A stretch of DNA of 7,183 nt from assembly GCA_016789035.1 (NCBI GenBank), contig JAEUSC010000172.1, forward strand, positions 1 to 7,183. The letters are read 5' to 3'. This DNA is from Candidatus Omnitrophota bacterium. GTDB taxonomy: Bacteria; Omnitrophota; Gorgyraeia; Zapsychrales; Fredricksoniimonadaceae. A program made the position numbers and the translations under genes. Shown piece by piece: positions 6,932 to 7,183 of the stretch. Every line of letters begins with the position of its first letter. Position 1 is the stretch's first letter. Below the pieces are notes generated by a model. That model made no database searches, had not been told where the DNA came from, and saw only the letters and a list, made by a program, of their open reading frames with translations.

Positions 6932-7183
6932 AGGCTGTAGCCAATGTCGGCTTATGTTCTTGGTGTTCAGACGTCTTAATGAAATGGGCAATATATTCGG
7001 ACAAACGCTTTGCAGACTGGCTATTTAGATGAGATCCGTCATATGTCTTATAGCCGTAGCGGTCTTCGATATCAATCCAACTGCCGCCGGCGGCATTGAT
7101 GGCAAGAACAATGGCTGTTTCGTTATAACCGGATTGTGAATTTTCCAGCTCTTCCATTTGCCGGCTCGCCGGTGGCCGAAATG
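6924..7183 (-). CDS. C-terminal part of an SGNH/GDSL hydrolase-like protein (partial)
   Basis: The frame is open from the right edge (first full codon 7181-7179) to TAA at 6926-6924, giving 85 residues; the true start lies outside the window. The last block of the SGNH hydrolase fold is recognisable: VLAINAAGGSWIDIEDRYG, where a strand ends before a helix, followed by YDGSHLNSQSAKRLSEYI, the family's D-x-x-H catalytic pair (Asp codon 7040-7038, His codon 7031-7029) and the following helix. The catalytic Ser/GDS block and the Gly and Asn blocks would be in the missing N-terminal part. Members of this fold remove or transfer acyl groups on glycans or lipids, and in polysaccharide clusters they are often secreted or fused to membrane acyltransferases. 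Which applies here cannot be seen. The ATG at 7157 is internal: the frame stays open upstream of it and a start there would leave only the C-terminal motif. It overlaps the next gene by 8 bases. Confidence 0.8.
   Translation of the reverse strand, partial: FRPPASRQMEELENSQSGYNETAIVLAINAAGGSWIDIEDRYGYKTYDGSHLNSQSAKRLSEYIAHFIKTSEHQEHKPTLATAYE

Noticed and set aside
6932..6991. Extended start (TTG at 6991) for the GT2-GT4 fusion, adding 20 residues
   Set aside because: The added residues do not resemble a GT2 N-terminus, the start codon is TTG, and it would overlap the SGNH gene by 68 bases. The ATG at 6931 sits right before the first conserved strand.
6924..7157. Treating the ATG at 7157 as the start of a complete 77-residue protein
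   Set aside because: The frame is open to the window edge, and the protein would contain only the last block of an SGNH fold.
7161..7172. GC-rich inverted repeat CCGGC-TC-GCCGG as a terminator
   Set aside because: It has a 2-base loop, no T-run, and lies within the SGNH coding sequence.
1..7183. CRISPR array, tRNA, rRNA, insertion sequence, or ops/JUMPstart-type element
   Set aside because: No repeated spacer pattern, RNA gene sequence, transposase frame or GGCGGTAG-type element was found on reading either strand.

Overview
The window is an internal slice of a bacterial surface-polysaccharide (exopolysaccharide, capsule or O-antigen type) gene cluster. All credible genes lie on the minus strand and are read from high to low coordinates. 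Base composition is moderate (about 45% GC by eye). The dense packing and the combination of GT2/GT4 glycosyltransferases with a left-handed beta-helix acetyltransferase and an SGNH-type hydrolase fit a Gram-negative-style bacterium. Nothing in the sequence fixes the taxon. No rRNA, tRNA, mobile element, CRISPR array or promoter is visible.

Layout in order of transcription: (1) the C-terminal end of an SGNH/GDSL hydrolase-like protein, cut by the right edge (7183-6924); (2) a 684-residue protein with a GT2 domain followed by a GT4 domain (6931-4877); (3) a free-standing GT4 enzyme that is a clear paralogue of the GT4 half of the preceding gene (4874-3633); (4) a GT2 enzyme with a three-aspartate motif (3630-2683); (5) a second GT2 enzyme (2679-1723); (6) a GT4 enzyme of a different subgroup (1726-617); (7) a short CysE-like hexapeptide acyltransferase (602-78); (8) the first 23 codons of a hydrophobic protein cut by the left edge (71-1).

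Neighbouring genes overlap by 4 or 8 bases or are separated by 2 to 14 bases, so the whole window is probably one transcript with much translational coupling. There is no gene-free stretch of even 100 bases. The six glycosyltransferase domains would add successive sugars to a lipid-linked repeat unit at the cytoplasmic face of the inner membrane. The acetyltransferase would decorate a sugar or precursor, and the SGNH protein would add or remove an acyl group. The initiating sugar-phosphate transferase, flippase, polymerase/ligase and nucleotide-sugar synthesis genes are not in this window, although the truncated hydrophobic ORF at the left edge could be one of the membrane components.

The most distinctive features are the GT2-GT4 fusion beside its free-standing GT4 paralogue, and a CysE-like acetyltransferase that keeps the catalytic His but lacks residues used for serine binding. 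The family-level calls are firm. The donor sugars, acceptors and linkages cannot be read from the sequence.
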